A DNA stretch of 15,436 nt from Parcubacteria group bacterium. Lineage in GTDB: Bacteria > Patescibacteriota > Minisyncoccia > SW-4-49-11. Below the pieces are notes generated by a model that was not told where the DNA came from, did no database searches, and worked only from the letters and a program-made list of their open reading frames with translations. Shown here one piece after another: positions 6,232 through 13,801 of this stretch. Within the stretch, counting starts at the first letter, position 1, and the number at the start of each line of letters is the position of its first letter. The stretch is taken from assembly GCA_003565105.1 (NCBI GenBank), contig PXDG01000004.1, positions 1-15,436 on the forward strand, given 5' to 3'. The position numbers and the translations under genes were made by a program.

Positions 6232-6269
6232 CGATATTTCTATCGGTTATCGACTCCAAATAATTGGAG
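6232..6269 (-). other. Two small hairpins in the tRNA-Met to tRNA-Val spacer
   Basis: CGATA-TTTC-TATCG (6232-6245) and CTCCAA-ATAA-TTGGAG (6254-6269) fill most of the 43-nt spacer. The other spacers in this operon are 12 to 27 nt and lack such pairs. They may guide cleavage of the tRNA precursor; this is an inference from position. Confidence 0.4.
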
Positions 6270-6270
6270 G

Positions 6271-6344
6271 TGACGATGGGTGGATTTGAACCACCGACCC
6301 CAGGCTTATGAGTCCTGTGCTCTAACCAACTGAGCTACATCGCC
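6271..6344 (-). tRNA. tRNA-Met (CAT), probably the elongator
   Basis: 74 nt. Acceptor GGCGATG/CATCGTC (with a G2-U71 wobble), D-stem GCTC/GAGC, anticodon loop CTCATAA (CAT) on stem CAGGA/GCCTG with an A-G mismatch next to the loop, T-arm GGTGG-TTCAAAT-CCACC, discriminator A. The D-arm and the order GAGCACA-CTCATAA resemble elongator tRNA-Met of E. coli. A lysidine-modified tRNA-Ile2 also carries CAT and cannot be ruled out by eye. Confidence 0.9.
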
Positions 6345-6356
6345 AATCTATCGATG

Positions 6357-6430
<74 letters not shown>

Positions 6431-6457
6431 ATTACGCATTTTTCAATGACACTATTT

Positions 6458-6485
6458 ATTATACACAACTTTTCAGATTATGCAA
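6458..6485 (-). promoter_or_regulatory. Promoter of the tRNA-fMet-Met-Val-rplS-tRNA-Leu operon
   Basis: Minus strand: -35 TTGCAT (6485-6480), 16-bp spacer, perfect -10 TATAAT (6463-6458). The -10 ends 27 nt before the first base of tRNA-fMet. Confidence 0.65.
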
Positions 6486-6555
6486 GACTTTACACCACAT
6501 TAATCAGAGAATTAATTTTGTATCTATAATATAGCTCTTTAATTCTATGATCCTG

Positions 6556-6593
6556 ATAAGCATCGGACTATACTAGTATAGTCCGATGCTTAT
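6556..6593. repeat. 38-bp perfect palindrome downstream of rpoC (possible terminator)
   Basis: ATAAGCATCGGACTATA (6556-6572), a central CTAG, and the exact reverse complement to 6593. It begins 33 nt after the rpoC stop. As RNA it would form a very stable stem and could end the rpoBC transcript, but no good U-tract follows on the minus strand (TTATCAGG overlaps the stem end) and only a short TTTAA follows on the plus strand. The rest of the 6431-6625 gap holds the tRNA promoter and nothing else I recognise. Confidence 0.7.
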
Positions 6594-6625
6594 TTAAAGA
6601 AAGATTATTATGCTCTTAGAGGATA

Positions 6626-9600
6626 TTATTCTTTTTCTGGTACAAATCCTGTTCCTGCAGGGATAAGTCGTCCGATAATGACATTTTCTTTTAATCCACG
6701 AAGTTGATCTTCTTTTCCAAAGAGAGCAGCTTCAATCAGTACCTTGGTGGTGTTTTGGAAAGAGGCCGCAGACAAGAAACTCTCGGTATTCAGAGCTACT
6801 TTCGTAATTCCTTGGAGCATTGGTTCAAATTGAATCTTATCATCCTCCCCTTTCGTAACATTATTGTGTTCCAAAAGCTGATCTCGAGTAATGGTTTGAC
6901 CTTTCAGATACTCAGAAGTTCCTGGTTCAGTCACTACGAATCGAGAAGTCATTTGTCGTGTAATCATCTCAACATGTTTGGTAGCAATACCAGCACCCTG
7001 TGAGTTATATACCTCCAAAATTTGTTGTACGATATAGCGAGTCAATTTTTCTAACCCTGCTTTTTTATACAACTTTTCGAGATCTACGTGTCCTTCCGTA
7101 ATAGGATCTCCAATATTGATAGTATCTCCTGGCTTTACAATGACGATATCCACAATAGGATCAGCAACAAACTCTTTGATTGTTGGCTTCTTTTTATTCC
7201 CATCTTCTTCTTCAGCTTTGACTCGAACACTTACCCGAATCTCACCCGCTGCTTCTACCACGTCTACAACTGTTCCATTTACCGTACTCATCAAGGCTGG
7301 TGTTTTTGGAGATCGAGCTTCAAATACTTCTTCTACACGAGGAAGTCCTTTAGTAACATCAGCTGCTCCAGCAGATCCTCCTTGATGGAATGTACGCATA
7401 GTAAGCTGAGTTCCAGGCTCTCCAATAGCTTGTGCGGTGACAATTCCTACAGCTTCTCCAATCTTTACAATATCATTTCGTCCAAGATCAATTCCGTAGC
7501 AGTGTTGACATACTCCTCTGGTTGTTTTACAAGATACTAAGGATCGAATCTTCACTTTTTCAAGTCCTGCCACATCCATAGCTTGAGCTTGCTCACGCGT
7601 TACGAATTTCCCTGCTTCCGCAATAACTTCCCCTGTTTCTGGGTGAAGTACATCTTCAATCGTCATTCGACCATATACAAAGTTCTCAAGAGCATCTCCT
7701 GCAGATTCAGCGTCTTGCCGATATACATAAACTCCTTCAGTATCTCCACAATCAACTTCCTTCACTACAACATCTTGACATACATCGACGAGTCTTCGAG
7801 TCAAATATCCTGAAGTAGCAGTCTTAAGAGCGGTATCTACCAATCCTTTTCGAGCTCCATGAGTAGAAATGAAGTATTCTAACTCTGAGAGTCCGTTCAA
7901 GAAACTAGAAGTAATGGGTGTTTCAATAATCTTTCCTGATGGGGATACCACCAATCCTTTGAGTCCCGCCATCTGGGTCAACTGTCCCCAGGATCCTCGA
8001 GCTCCAGAATCGATCATACTGTATACCGGGCCTTTTGGATCAACACCTTTTCGTACAGCTTCAGAAATTTCTGTGGTTGCTTTGGTCCAAATATCTACAA
8101 CTTGAGCATATCGTTCTTTATCTGTCAAAAGACCATCAGCATACTGCATTTTTACTGCATCAACTTTGTCTTGAGCGGTATCAATCATTTCATCTCGATG
8201 CTGATCTACAAAGAAATCTTTAATTCCCCACGAAAGTCCTGAGTTAGTCATCTGGGTAAATCCAAACTTCTTAATTCGATCAAGAAATTCGGCTACTTCT
8301 GGCTGACTCTGTACGTCAAGGGCTTTAGCAAGAAGGTTCTTAAGAGATTTTTTATTTGCAGTATCATTGAAATACTCAAATCCTTCTGGTAGAATTTCAT
8401 TGAAAAAAATACGTCCTACTGTTGTATCAATGGGTTGTGCATTAACTTTTGGTTCTCGTCGAACCTCTATTAGTTCTCGTAATTGTACGAATCCTTGATC
8501 ATAAGCTCGAACAGCATCATCAAAGGTTCTAAATACTTGTTTTGGTCCTTCAATTTCTTCAACCAATGTCACATAGTAAATTCCAAGTACCATATCCTGA
8601 GAAGGAGCAGAGGATGGAGCACCATCAGATGGTTTGATAAGATTCTTGGATGAAAGCATCAAATCTCCTGCTTCTTTAACTGATTCTTGAGATAACGGCA
8701 CGTGAACGGCCATCTGATCTCCATCAAAATCAGCGTTGAATGGTGAACACACCATTGGATTAAGTTGAATTGCTTTTCCTTCAATCAGTACAGGATGGAA
8801 AGCCTGAATACTCAATCGATGAAGGGTTGGAGCTCGGTTGAGTAAAACGTATCGATTTTCAATCACTTCATCCAAAATATCCCATACCTCATCAACACCT
8901 TGGTCAATCAATCGAGTGGCACTTCGGATATTATGAGCGTACTCATCTTCGATCAATCGATTAATGATAAAAGGTTTAAAGAGTTCCAGAGCCATTTGCT
9001 TAGGAATACCGGCTTGATCTACTCGTAGGTTTGGCCCAACTACAATAACGGATCGACCTGAATAATCTACTCGTTTCCCAAGCAAATTTTGTCGAAATCG
9101 TCCTGACTTTCCTTTGAGAGAATCGGCTAATGACTTCAATGGTCGTTTTTGTCCTGTTGACGCCATAGTTGTAGACTGCCCCTTTCTCATTGAGTTATCA
9201 ATTAAGGCATCTACCGCCTCTTGAAGCATTCTTTTTTCGTTACGGACAATTACTTCTGGAGCATGCTGAGAAAGAAGCTTTTTGAGTCGATTATTTCGGT
9301 TAATTACCCGTCGATAAAGATCATTCAAATCAGAGGTAGCAAATCGGCCTCCATCCAAAGCAACCATTGGTCGCAAGTCTGGTGGAATAACAGGAATATG
9401 AGTAAGGAACATCCACTCTGGTCGTACATTGGCTTTCAAAAGGCCTCCGAAGAATCGGATTTTCTTGATAAGCTTTTGTCCTTTCAATCCTTCTGTGGTT
9501 TCCAATTCTTTTTCGAGGTCAGCTACAGTTTGTTCAAGATCAATACTAGAAAATATTTCTCTCAATACAGTAGCTCCAGTAGCTGCACTAAATACTGGGG

Positions 9601-10273
9601 CAAACTTCATTGACATAATACGATAGTCAATTTCAGAAATGATATTCCATTTCTGCATATAATTCAGATATTCGATACTCTTATCTCGAGCTTCTTTAAG
9701 TTCACTAAGAGATTCTTCTCCATCATTTCCTGTAGCATTCAATTCTTGAAGTTTCTTCTTATATTCAGCTTCTACTTGTCGAATATAATCTTTCTTCAGA
9801 TCTTCATTGACATCAGTAATAATGTAGCTTGAGTAATAGACGACTTTTTCTACATCAGAAAGTGTTTGATCTACTACCATTGCAATTCGACTGGGAATAT
9901 TCCGTAAAAACCAAATGTGAGCTACAGGAATAGCAAGTTCAATGTGTCCCATTCGTTCTCGTCGAACTGAGGCAGTGGTGACTTCTGTTCCGCATTTGTC
10001 ACATATAATTCCTTTATATCGAATTCTTTTATACTTCCCACAAGCACATTCGTAATCTTTCACTGGTCCAAAGATACGCTCTGAAAAAAGCCCATCCCGT
10101 TCAGCTTTTTGGGTTCTATAATTGATAGTTTCAGGTTTAGTCACTTCTCCATAAGACCATTCAAGAATGTTCTCTGGAGAAGCTAGATTGAGTTGAATAG
10201 AGTCGAAGTCAATCACATTAGTGAGTTGATTTTTATCTTCGCGATCTTCATGGCTATGCATAGGATGTGTCAT
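6626..10273 (-). CDS. rpoC: DNA-directed RNA polymerase subunit beta'
   Basis: 1215 residues, full length and free of the large insertion found in proteobacterial beta'. Beta' holds the catalytic magnesium: NADFDGDQMAVH (513-524), with Asp515, Asp517 and Asp519. The N-terminal zinc ribbon uses Cys76, Cys78, Cys91 and Cys94 (CACG then CDKC). The second zinc site uses Cys842, Cys915, Cys922 and Cys925. SGARGSWGQLTQMAGLKG (756-773) and AQAIGEPGTQLTMRTFHQGG (947-966) are the conserved blocks near the bridge helix and trigger loop, with the trigger-loop His963 present. It lies 12 nt after rpoB, so the two are co-transcribed. The ATG at 10273 is chosen as the first in frame; Met5 is an alternative. 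Arginine is mostly CGA in the parts I translated. No Shine-Dalgarno sequence is visible. Confidence 0.99.
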   Translation of the reverse strand: MTHPMHSHEDREDKNQLTNVIDFDSIQLNLASPENILEWSYGEVTKPETINYRTQKAERDGLFSERIFGPVKDYECACGKYKRIRYKGIICDKCGTEVTTASVRRERMGHIELAIPVAHIWFLRNIPSRIAMVVDQTLSDVEKVVYYSSYIITDVNEDLKKDYIRQVEAEYKKKLQELNATGNDGEESLSELKEARDKSIEYLNYMQKWNIISEIDYRIMSMKFAPVFSAATGATVLREIFSSIDLEQTVADLEKELETTEGLKGQKLIKKIRFFGGLLKANVRPEWMFLTHIPVIPPDLRPMVALDGGRFATSDLNDLYRRVINRNNRLKKLLSQHAPEVIVRNEKRMLQEAVDALIDNSMRKGQSTTMASTGQKRPLKSLADSLKGKSGRFRQNLLGKRVDYSGRSVIVVGPNLRVDQAGIPKQMALELFKPFIINRLIEDEYAHNIRSATRLIDQGVDEVWDILDEVIENRYVLLNRAPTLHRLSIQAFHPVLIEGKAIQLNPMVCSPFNADFDGDQMAVHVPLSQESVKEAGDLMLSSKNLIKPSDGAPSSAPSQDMVLGIYYVTLVEEIEGPKQVFRTFDDAVRAYDQGFVQLRELIEVRREPKVNAQPIDTTVGRIFFNEILPEGFEYFNDTANKKSLKNLLAKALDVQSQPEVAEFLDRIKKFGFTQMTNSGLSWGIKDFFVDQHRDEMIDTAQDKVDAVKMQYADGLLTDKERYAQVVDIWTKATTEISEAVRKGVDPKGPVYSMIDSGARGSWGQLTQMAGLKGLVVSPSGKIIETPITSSFLNGLSELEYFISTHGARKGLVDTALKTATSGYLTRRLVDVCQDVVVKEVDCGDTEGVYVYRQDAESAGDALENFVYGRMTIEDVLHPETGEVIAEAGKFVTREQAQAMDVAGLEKVKIRSLVSCKTTRGVCQHCYGIDLGRNDIVKIGEAVGIVTAQAIGEPGTQLTMRTFHQGGSAGAADVTKGLPRVEEVFEARSPKTPALMSTVNGTVVDVVEAAGEIRVSVRVKAEEEDGNKKKPTIKEFVADPIVDIVIVKPGDTINIGDPITEGHVDLEKLYKKAGLEKLTRYIVQQILEVYNSQGAGIATKHVEMITRQMTSRFVVTEPGTSEYLKGQTITRDQLLEHNNVTKGEDDKIQFEPMLQGITKVALNTESFLSAASFQNTTKVLIEAALFGKEDQLRGLKENVIIGRLIPAGTGFVPEKE

Positions 10274-10285
10274 GATACTTAATAA

Positions 10286-13200
10286 TTACGCTTCTTCAGA
10301 TTCAGTCTCATTGTCACTTACAGCTACATTCTTGAGAGAAACATTAATTCCCAGTCCTTTGAGCTCGTTGACCAGTACGTGGAATGAAGATGGAATATGT
10401 GGAGCTTGAATTCTTTGTCCTTTAATAATTGATTCATAGGCTTTGGATCGTCCAATCACATCATCAGACTTGACGGTCAACATCTCTTGAAGCATATGAG
10501 CTGCCCCATATCCCTCAAATGCCCAAACTTCCATTTCTCCGAGTCTCTGTCCACCCATTTGTGCTTTTCCTCCTAATGGCTGTTGAGTAATCAAAGAGTA
10601 TGGTCCTGTGGATCGCATATGGAGCTTATCTTCAATCAAATGGTTAAGCTTCATCATATACATTACTCCAACAGTTGTATGCTCACTATAAGCATTTCCT
10701 GTTTTCCCATCAAAAAGTTGTACTTTTCCATCACCTGGATATCCAGCTTCTTCTAATAATTCAGATATTTTTGACATGCTGACTCCATCAAGGGCTGGTG
10801 AAGCCACCTGAATTCCTAAGGCTTGTGCAGCAAGTCCAAGATGGGTTTCATAAATCTGACCAAGATTCATACGAGATGCGATTCCCAGTGGAGTCAACAG
10901 AATATCCATTGGTCGTCCATCAGGAAGGAATGGCATATCTTCTTCAGGAAGTACTCTGGCAATAACTCCTTTGTTTCCATGGCGTCCAGCAAGCTTATCT
11001 CCAACACTTACCTTTCGAAGGTGAGCGATACTGACTTGGATTCGTCGCATTACTCCAGATGGTAATTTATCTCCATTTTCTCTTGAGAAAATCTTAATAT
11101 CAACTACTTTTCCTTTGTGTCCATTTGGTACACGGAGTGATGAATCTTTTACTTCTCGAGATTTTTCTCCAAAGATGACTCTCAATAACCGTTCTTCAGC
11201 GGTAAGATCCGTTTCTCCTTTTGGACTAATTTTCCCAACTAAGATATCACCTTGCTCTACAACTGCTCCAAGACGAATAACACCTTCAGCATCTAAGTCT
11301 CGAAGTCGTTCTTCTGAGATATTTGGTATATCTCGAGTTACCTGCTCTTCACCAAGTCGAGTATCTGAAACATCAATGGAAAGATCTTCGATATGAATAG
11401 AAGTAAAGACATCTTCTCGTACTAGTCTCTCAGAAATAATAATGGCATCCTCAAAGTTGTTTCCCTCGTAAGACATAAATCCTACCATCAAGTTTTGTCC
11501 AAGAGCCAGTTCACCATGGTCCATTGACGATCCATCGATAAGTAGATCTCCTCTTTTCACTTTTTGTCCTGGTAAACACCGTACTTTTTGATTAACACTC
11601 GTATAAGCGTTAGATTTCAAAAACTTTGTTAAATCCCAACGTGTTCGTTGCTGTGTTTTCGCATCTTCAAAGACTACGTGCCCTCCATCTACTGAAACAA
11701 TAATTCCATCTTCTGGAGCTACGACCATTTGTCCACTATAGCGAGCGGCATCTCGTTCCATACCTGTCCCAACGATTGGGGCGTGAGAGACCAAAGCTGG
11801 TACTCCCTGCCGTTGCATATTTGATCCCATCAAAGCTCGAGCAGAGTCATTGTGCTCTACAAACGGAATCAATGAGGTAGACACGGAGATTAACTGTTTT
11901 GGAGAAGCATTCAAGAATTCAATATCTTCTCGTGCTACTTTCAATACCTGTCCATCTCTTCGGGCAATGACTTTCTCATCAAGAATTTTCCCACCATCAT
12001 CAAATTCCACCACAGCAGAAGCAATAGTATATGGGCGTTCCTCAGCAGCATCCATAAAGACCACTTCATCAGTAATAACTCCATCTTTCACCTTTCGGAA
12101 TGGAGTCTCCAAGAATCCGTACTCATTAATATAAGAGTATGTAGCTAAATGACCAATCAATCCAATATTTGGCCCTTCAGGAGTAGCAATCGGACAAATT
12201 CGTCCAAAGTGAGTAGGGTGAACGTCTCGAACTTCAAATCCAGCTCGATCTCTGGTTAGTCCATTCGGACCGAGAGCAGAGATACGTCGCTTATGCTCCA
12301 ATTCAGACAGAGTATTGATCTGATCCATATACTGTGAGAGCTGAGATGAAGCGAAGAACTCGTGCACGGCAGCAACAAGGGGGCGTGAGTTAATGATTGA
12401 GGTCGGAGTAATCAGCTTTGGATCAGCGGTACTCATTCGATCTTTGATGATTTTTTCCATTCGAGAAAATCCAACTCTGGCTCGATCCTGAACCAACTCT
12501 CCAATCAATCGCACTCGGCGATTTGAAAGATTATCAATATCGTCAGGCATTGCTTGTGGGTCATTGTTGAGGCGAATGATTTCCTTTACAATCAAGAGCA
12601 AGTCTTCTGGTCGAAGAATTCGATTATCTTTCTTGTCTGAAACTTCAATTTGTAACCGTTGATTTACCTTATATCGTCCTACCTTTCCAAGGTCATATCG
12701 ATTAAAGTTAAAGAACATTGATTCAATCAATTGTCGAGCATTATCTTCGGTCGCAAGATCTCCTGGTCGAATCCGTCGATAAACCTCCACAAAGCCAGTT
12801 GCTTGATTTTTCGCAGTATCTCGAGCAATTGTTTGACGAATAAACTTTAATTCTCCTGTATCAACATCAGAGAAAGCTCGCATTAGTTCTTCATCAGTTG
12901 AAATTCCAAAGGCACGAAGAAGTGAGGTAAGTGCCACTTTTCGCTTTCGATCAATCTTAACCCACATCACTCCCGTTCCGTCGGTTTCAATTTCAATCCA
13001 AGCTCCTCGATTTGGAATAAGTTTTGCTCCAAAGAACCTTTTGTCTCGAGAAATATTTTCAGTAAAGAACACTCCTGGAGAACGAATAATTTGAGAGATG
13101 ATCACACGTTCTGTCCCATTCACAATAAACGTACCTCGCTCAGTCATCATAGGAACATCTCCCATAAAGACTTCTTGCACTTGTTTTTTCCCTGTTTCGT

Positions 13201-13474
13201 TATTGATTAATCGAATTTTTGCCCGAAGTGCAGCTTCATAGGTAACATTCTTTGCTCGAGATCGAGCCTCAGAAAGTTTTGGTTCATCAAATCGATATCC
13301 TTCAAATTCTAATTTATACTCAGACTCAGTCCAGTCAAGAATAGGATAATGCTCTTCAAAGAGATCTTTTAGGCCTTCCTCGAGAAACCACTTATAAGAA
13401 GTCAGTTGTGGCTCAATAAGATTAGGAAGATCGAGATCAACATGTTTTTTAAAAAAGACTCGTTCTTTCTGCAT
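10286..13474 (-). CDS. rpoB: DNA-directed RNA polymerase subunit beta
   Basis: 1062 residues, shorter than E. coli (1342) and Bacillus beta because the lineage insertions are absent. Landmarks: the protrusion and lobe region (about 20-370), the rifampicin pocket (376-403), CPI-TPEGPNIGLI (427-440), SYEGNNFEDAI (668-678), GDKLAGRHGNKGV (825-837, with the two active-site lysines 827 and 835), and the C-terminal clamp part QPLGGKAQMGGQRLGEMEVW (965-984). The protein ends with an acidic tail (ETESEEA). It makes the active core with rpoC directly downstream. Here no rplJ-rplL or rplK genes precede it, unlike in E. coli; instead it has its own consensus promoter and a long leader. No Shine-Dalgarno sequence precedes the ATG. 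Confidence 0.99.
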   Translation of the reverse strand: MQKERVFFKKHVDLDLPNLIEPQLTSYKWFLEEGLKDLFEEHYPILDWTESEYKLEFEGYRFDEPKLSEARSRAKNVTYEAALRAKIRLINNETGKKQVQEVFMGDVPMMTERGTFIVNGTERVIISQIIRSPGVFFTENISRDKRFFGAKLIPNRGAWIEIETDGTGVMWVKIDRKRKVALTSLLRAFGISTDEELMRAFSDVDTGELKFIRQTIARDTAKNQATGFVEVYRRIRPGDLATEDNARQLIESMFFNFNRYDLGKVGRYKVNQRLQIEVSDKKDNRILRPEDLLLIVKEIIRLNNDPQAMPDDIDNLSNRRVRLIGELVQDRARVGFSRMEKIIKDRMSTADPKLITPTSIINSRPLVAAVHEFFASSQLSQYMDQINTLSELEHKRRISALGPNGLTRDRAGFEVRDVHPTHFGRICPIATPEGPNIGLIGHLATYSYINEYGFLETPFRKVKDGVITDEVVFMDAAEERPYTIASAVVEFDDGGKILDEKVIARRDGQVLKVAREDIEFLNASPKQLISVSTSLIPFVEHNDSARALMGSNMQRQGVPALVSHAPIVGTGMERDAARYSGQMVVAPEDGIIVSVDGGHVVFEDAKTQQRTRWDLTKFLKSNAYTSVNQKVRCLPGQKVKRGDLLIDGSSMDHGELALGQNLMVGFMSYEGNNFEDAIIISERLVREDVFTSIHIEDLSIDVSDTRLGEEQVTRDIPNISEERLRDLDAEGVIRLGAVVEQGDILVGKISPKGETDLTAEERLLRVIFGEKSREVKDSSLRVPNGHKGKVVDIKIFSRENGDKLPSGVMRRIQVSIAHLRKVSVGDKLAGRHGNKGVIARVLPEEDMPFLPDGRPMDILLTPLGIASRMNLGQIYETHLGLAAQALGIQVASPALDGVSMSKISELLEEAGYPGDGKVQLFDGKTGNAYSEHTTVGVMYMMKLNHLIEDKLHMRSTGPYSLITQQPLGGKAQMGGQRLGEMEVWAFEGYGAAHMLQEMLTVKSDDVIGRSKAYESIIKGQRIQAPHIPSSFHVLVNELKGLGINVSLKNVAVSDNETESEEA

Positions 13475-13509
13475 ATAATAGTATTATTCAACTTAGTACG
13501 ACCAGGGAT

Positions 13510-13610
13510 ATGTATATACGCAATTTTTCCAACACGCACTCGACGTCTTGGTTTGATTCAAATGAAATTATGTCTCTTGTATAACTGTCATTTGTAATTT
13601 TGCGATACAT
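13510..13610 (-). promoter_or_regulatory. Predicted three-way-junction RNA in the rpoB leader
   Basis: On the minus strand P1 pairs ATGTATCGCAA (13610-13600) with TTGCG (13523-13519) plus ATACAT (13515-13510), leaving a 3-nt bulge: 11 bp. Inside it, P2 pairs CAAATGA-C-AGTTAT (13594-13581) with ATAATTTCATTTG (13571-13559): 13 bp with one bulged C, one G-U pair and loop ACAAGAGAC. P3 pairs CCAA-G-ACG (13551-13544) with CGT-G-TTGG (13536-13529) around TCGAGTG. Joining strands are AATTA, AATCAAA and AAAAA. The element ends 35 nt before the rpoB ATG. Found by hand; no energy or covariation was computed. Confidence 0.55.
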
Positions 13611-13651
13611 TCCGATTATAAGGGCACATTCATTACTCATTCACTCTCTCT

Positions 13652-13680
13652 ATTATAGAATCTCATTGTACTTCTGTCAA
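13652..13680 (-). promoter_or_regulatory. Perfect consensus sigma-70-type promoter of rpoBC
   Basis: Minus strand TTGACA (13680-13675), 17-bp spacer, TATAAT (13657-13652): both hexamers match consensus exactly with ideal spacing. Transcription would start near 13645, leaving a leader of about 170 nt before rpoB. Confidence 0.88.
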
Positions 13681-13742
13681 GGAGATGTGTGACGTGAGTG
13701 TAATACTAATTTCCAAATCAGATACGTAATAACTCATCCAGC

Positions 13743-13785
13743 CTCAATACAAAAACAGACTTTAAAAGTCTGTTTTTGTATTGAG
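13743..13785. terminator. Terminator with a 20-bp perfect stem after the FN3-domain gene
   Basis: CTCAATACAAAAACAGACTT (13743-13762), a TAA loop, then the exact reverse complement (13766-13785). Read on the minus strand, the CAGACT/AGTCTG core is followed by TTTTTG, as in an intrinsic terminator. It lies 16 nt past the stop codon at 13802. The arms have an A-tract and a T-tract, so it could work in both directions. Confidence 0.8.
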
Positions 13786-13801
13786 AAATTATCTTCATAT
13801 G

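Larger units (their letters stand above)
13475..13801. other. 327-bp gene-free region between the FN3 gene and rpoB
   Basis: From right to left it holds the FN3-gene terminator (13743-13785), about 60 bp in which I see nothing (13681-13742), the rpoB promoter (13652-13680), a second TATAAT with no usable -35 (13620-13615), the folded leader (13510-13610) and a 35-nt AT-rich run to the rpoB ATG. No reading frame with a plausible start was found. Confidence 0.8.

Noticed and set aside
13435..13558. A frame in the rpoB leader reading KPRRRVRVGKIAYIHIPGR then NNTII, which recalls the start of ribosomal protein uS11
   Set aside because: A TGA lies just before it, there is no ATG start, and the frame runs on into rpoB out of register. 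The same bases form stems P3 and P1 of the leader, which explains them better.
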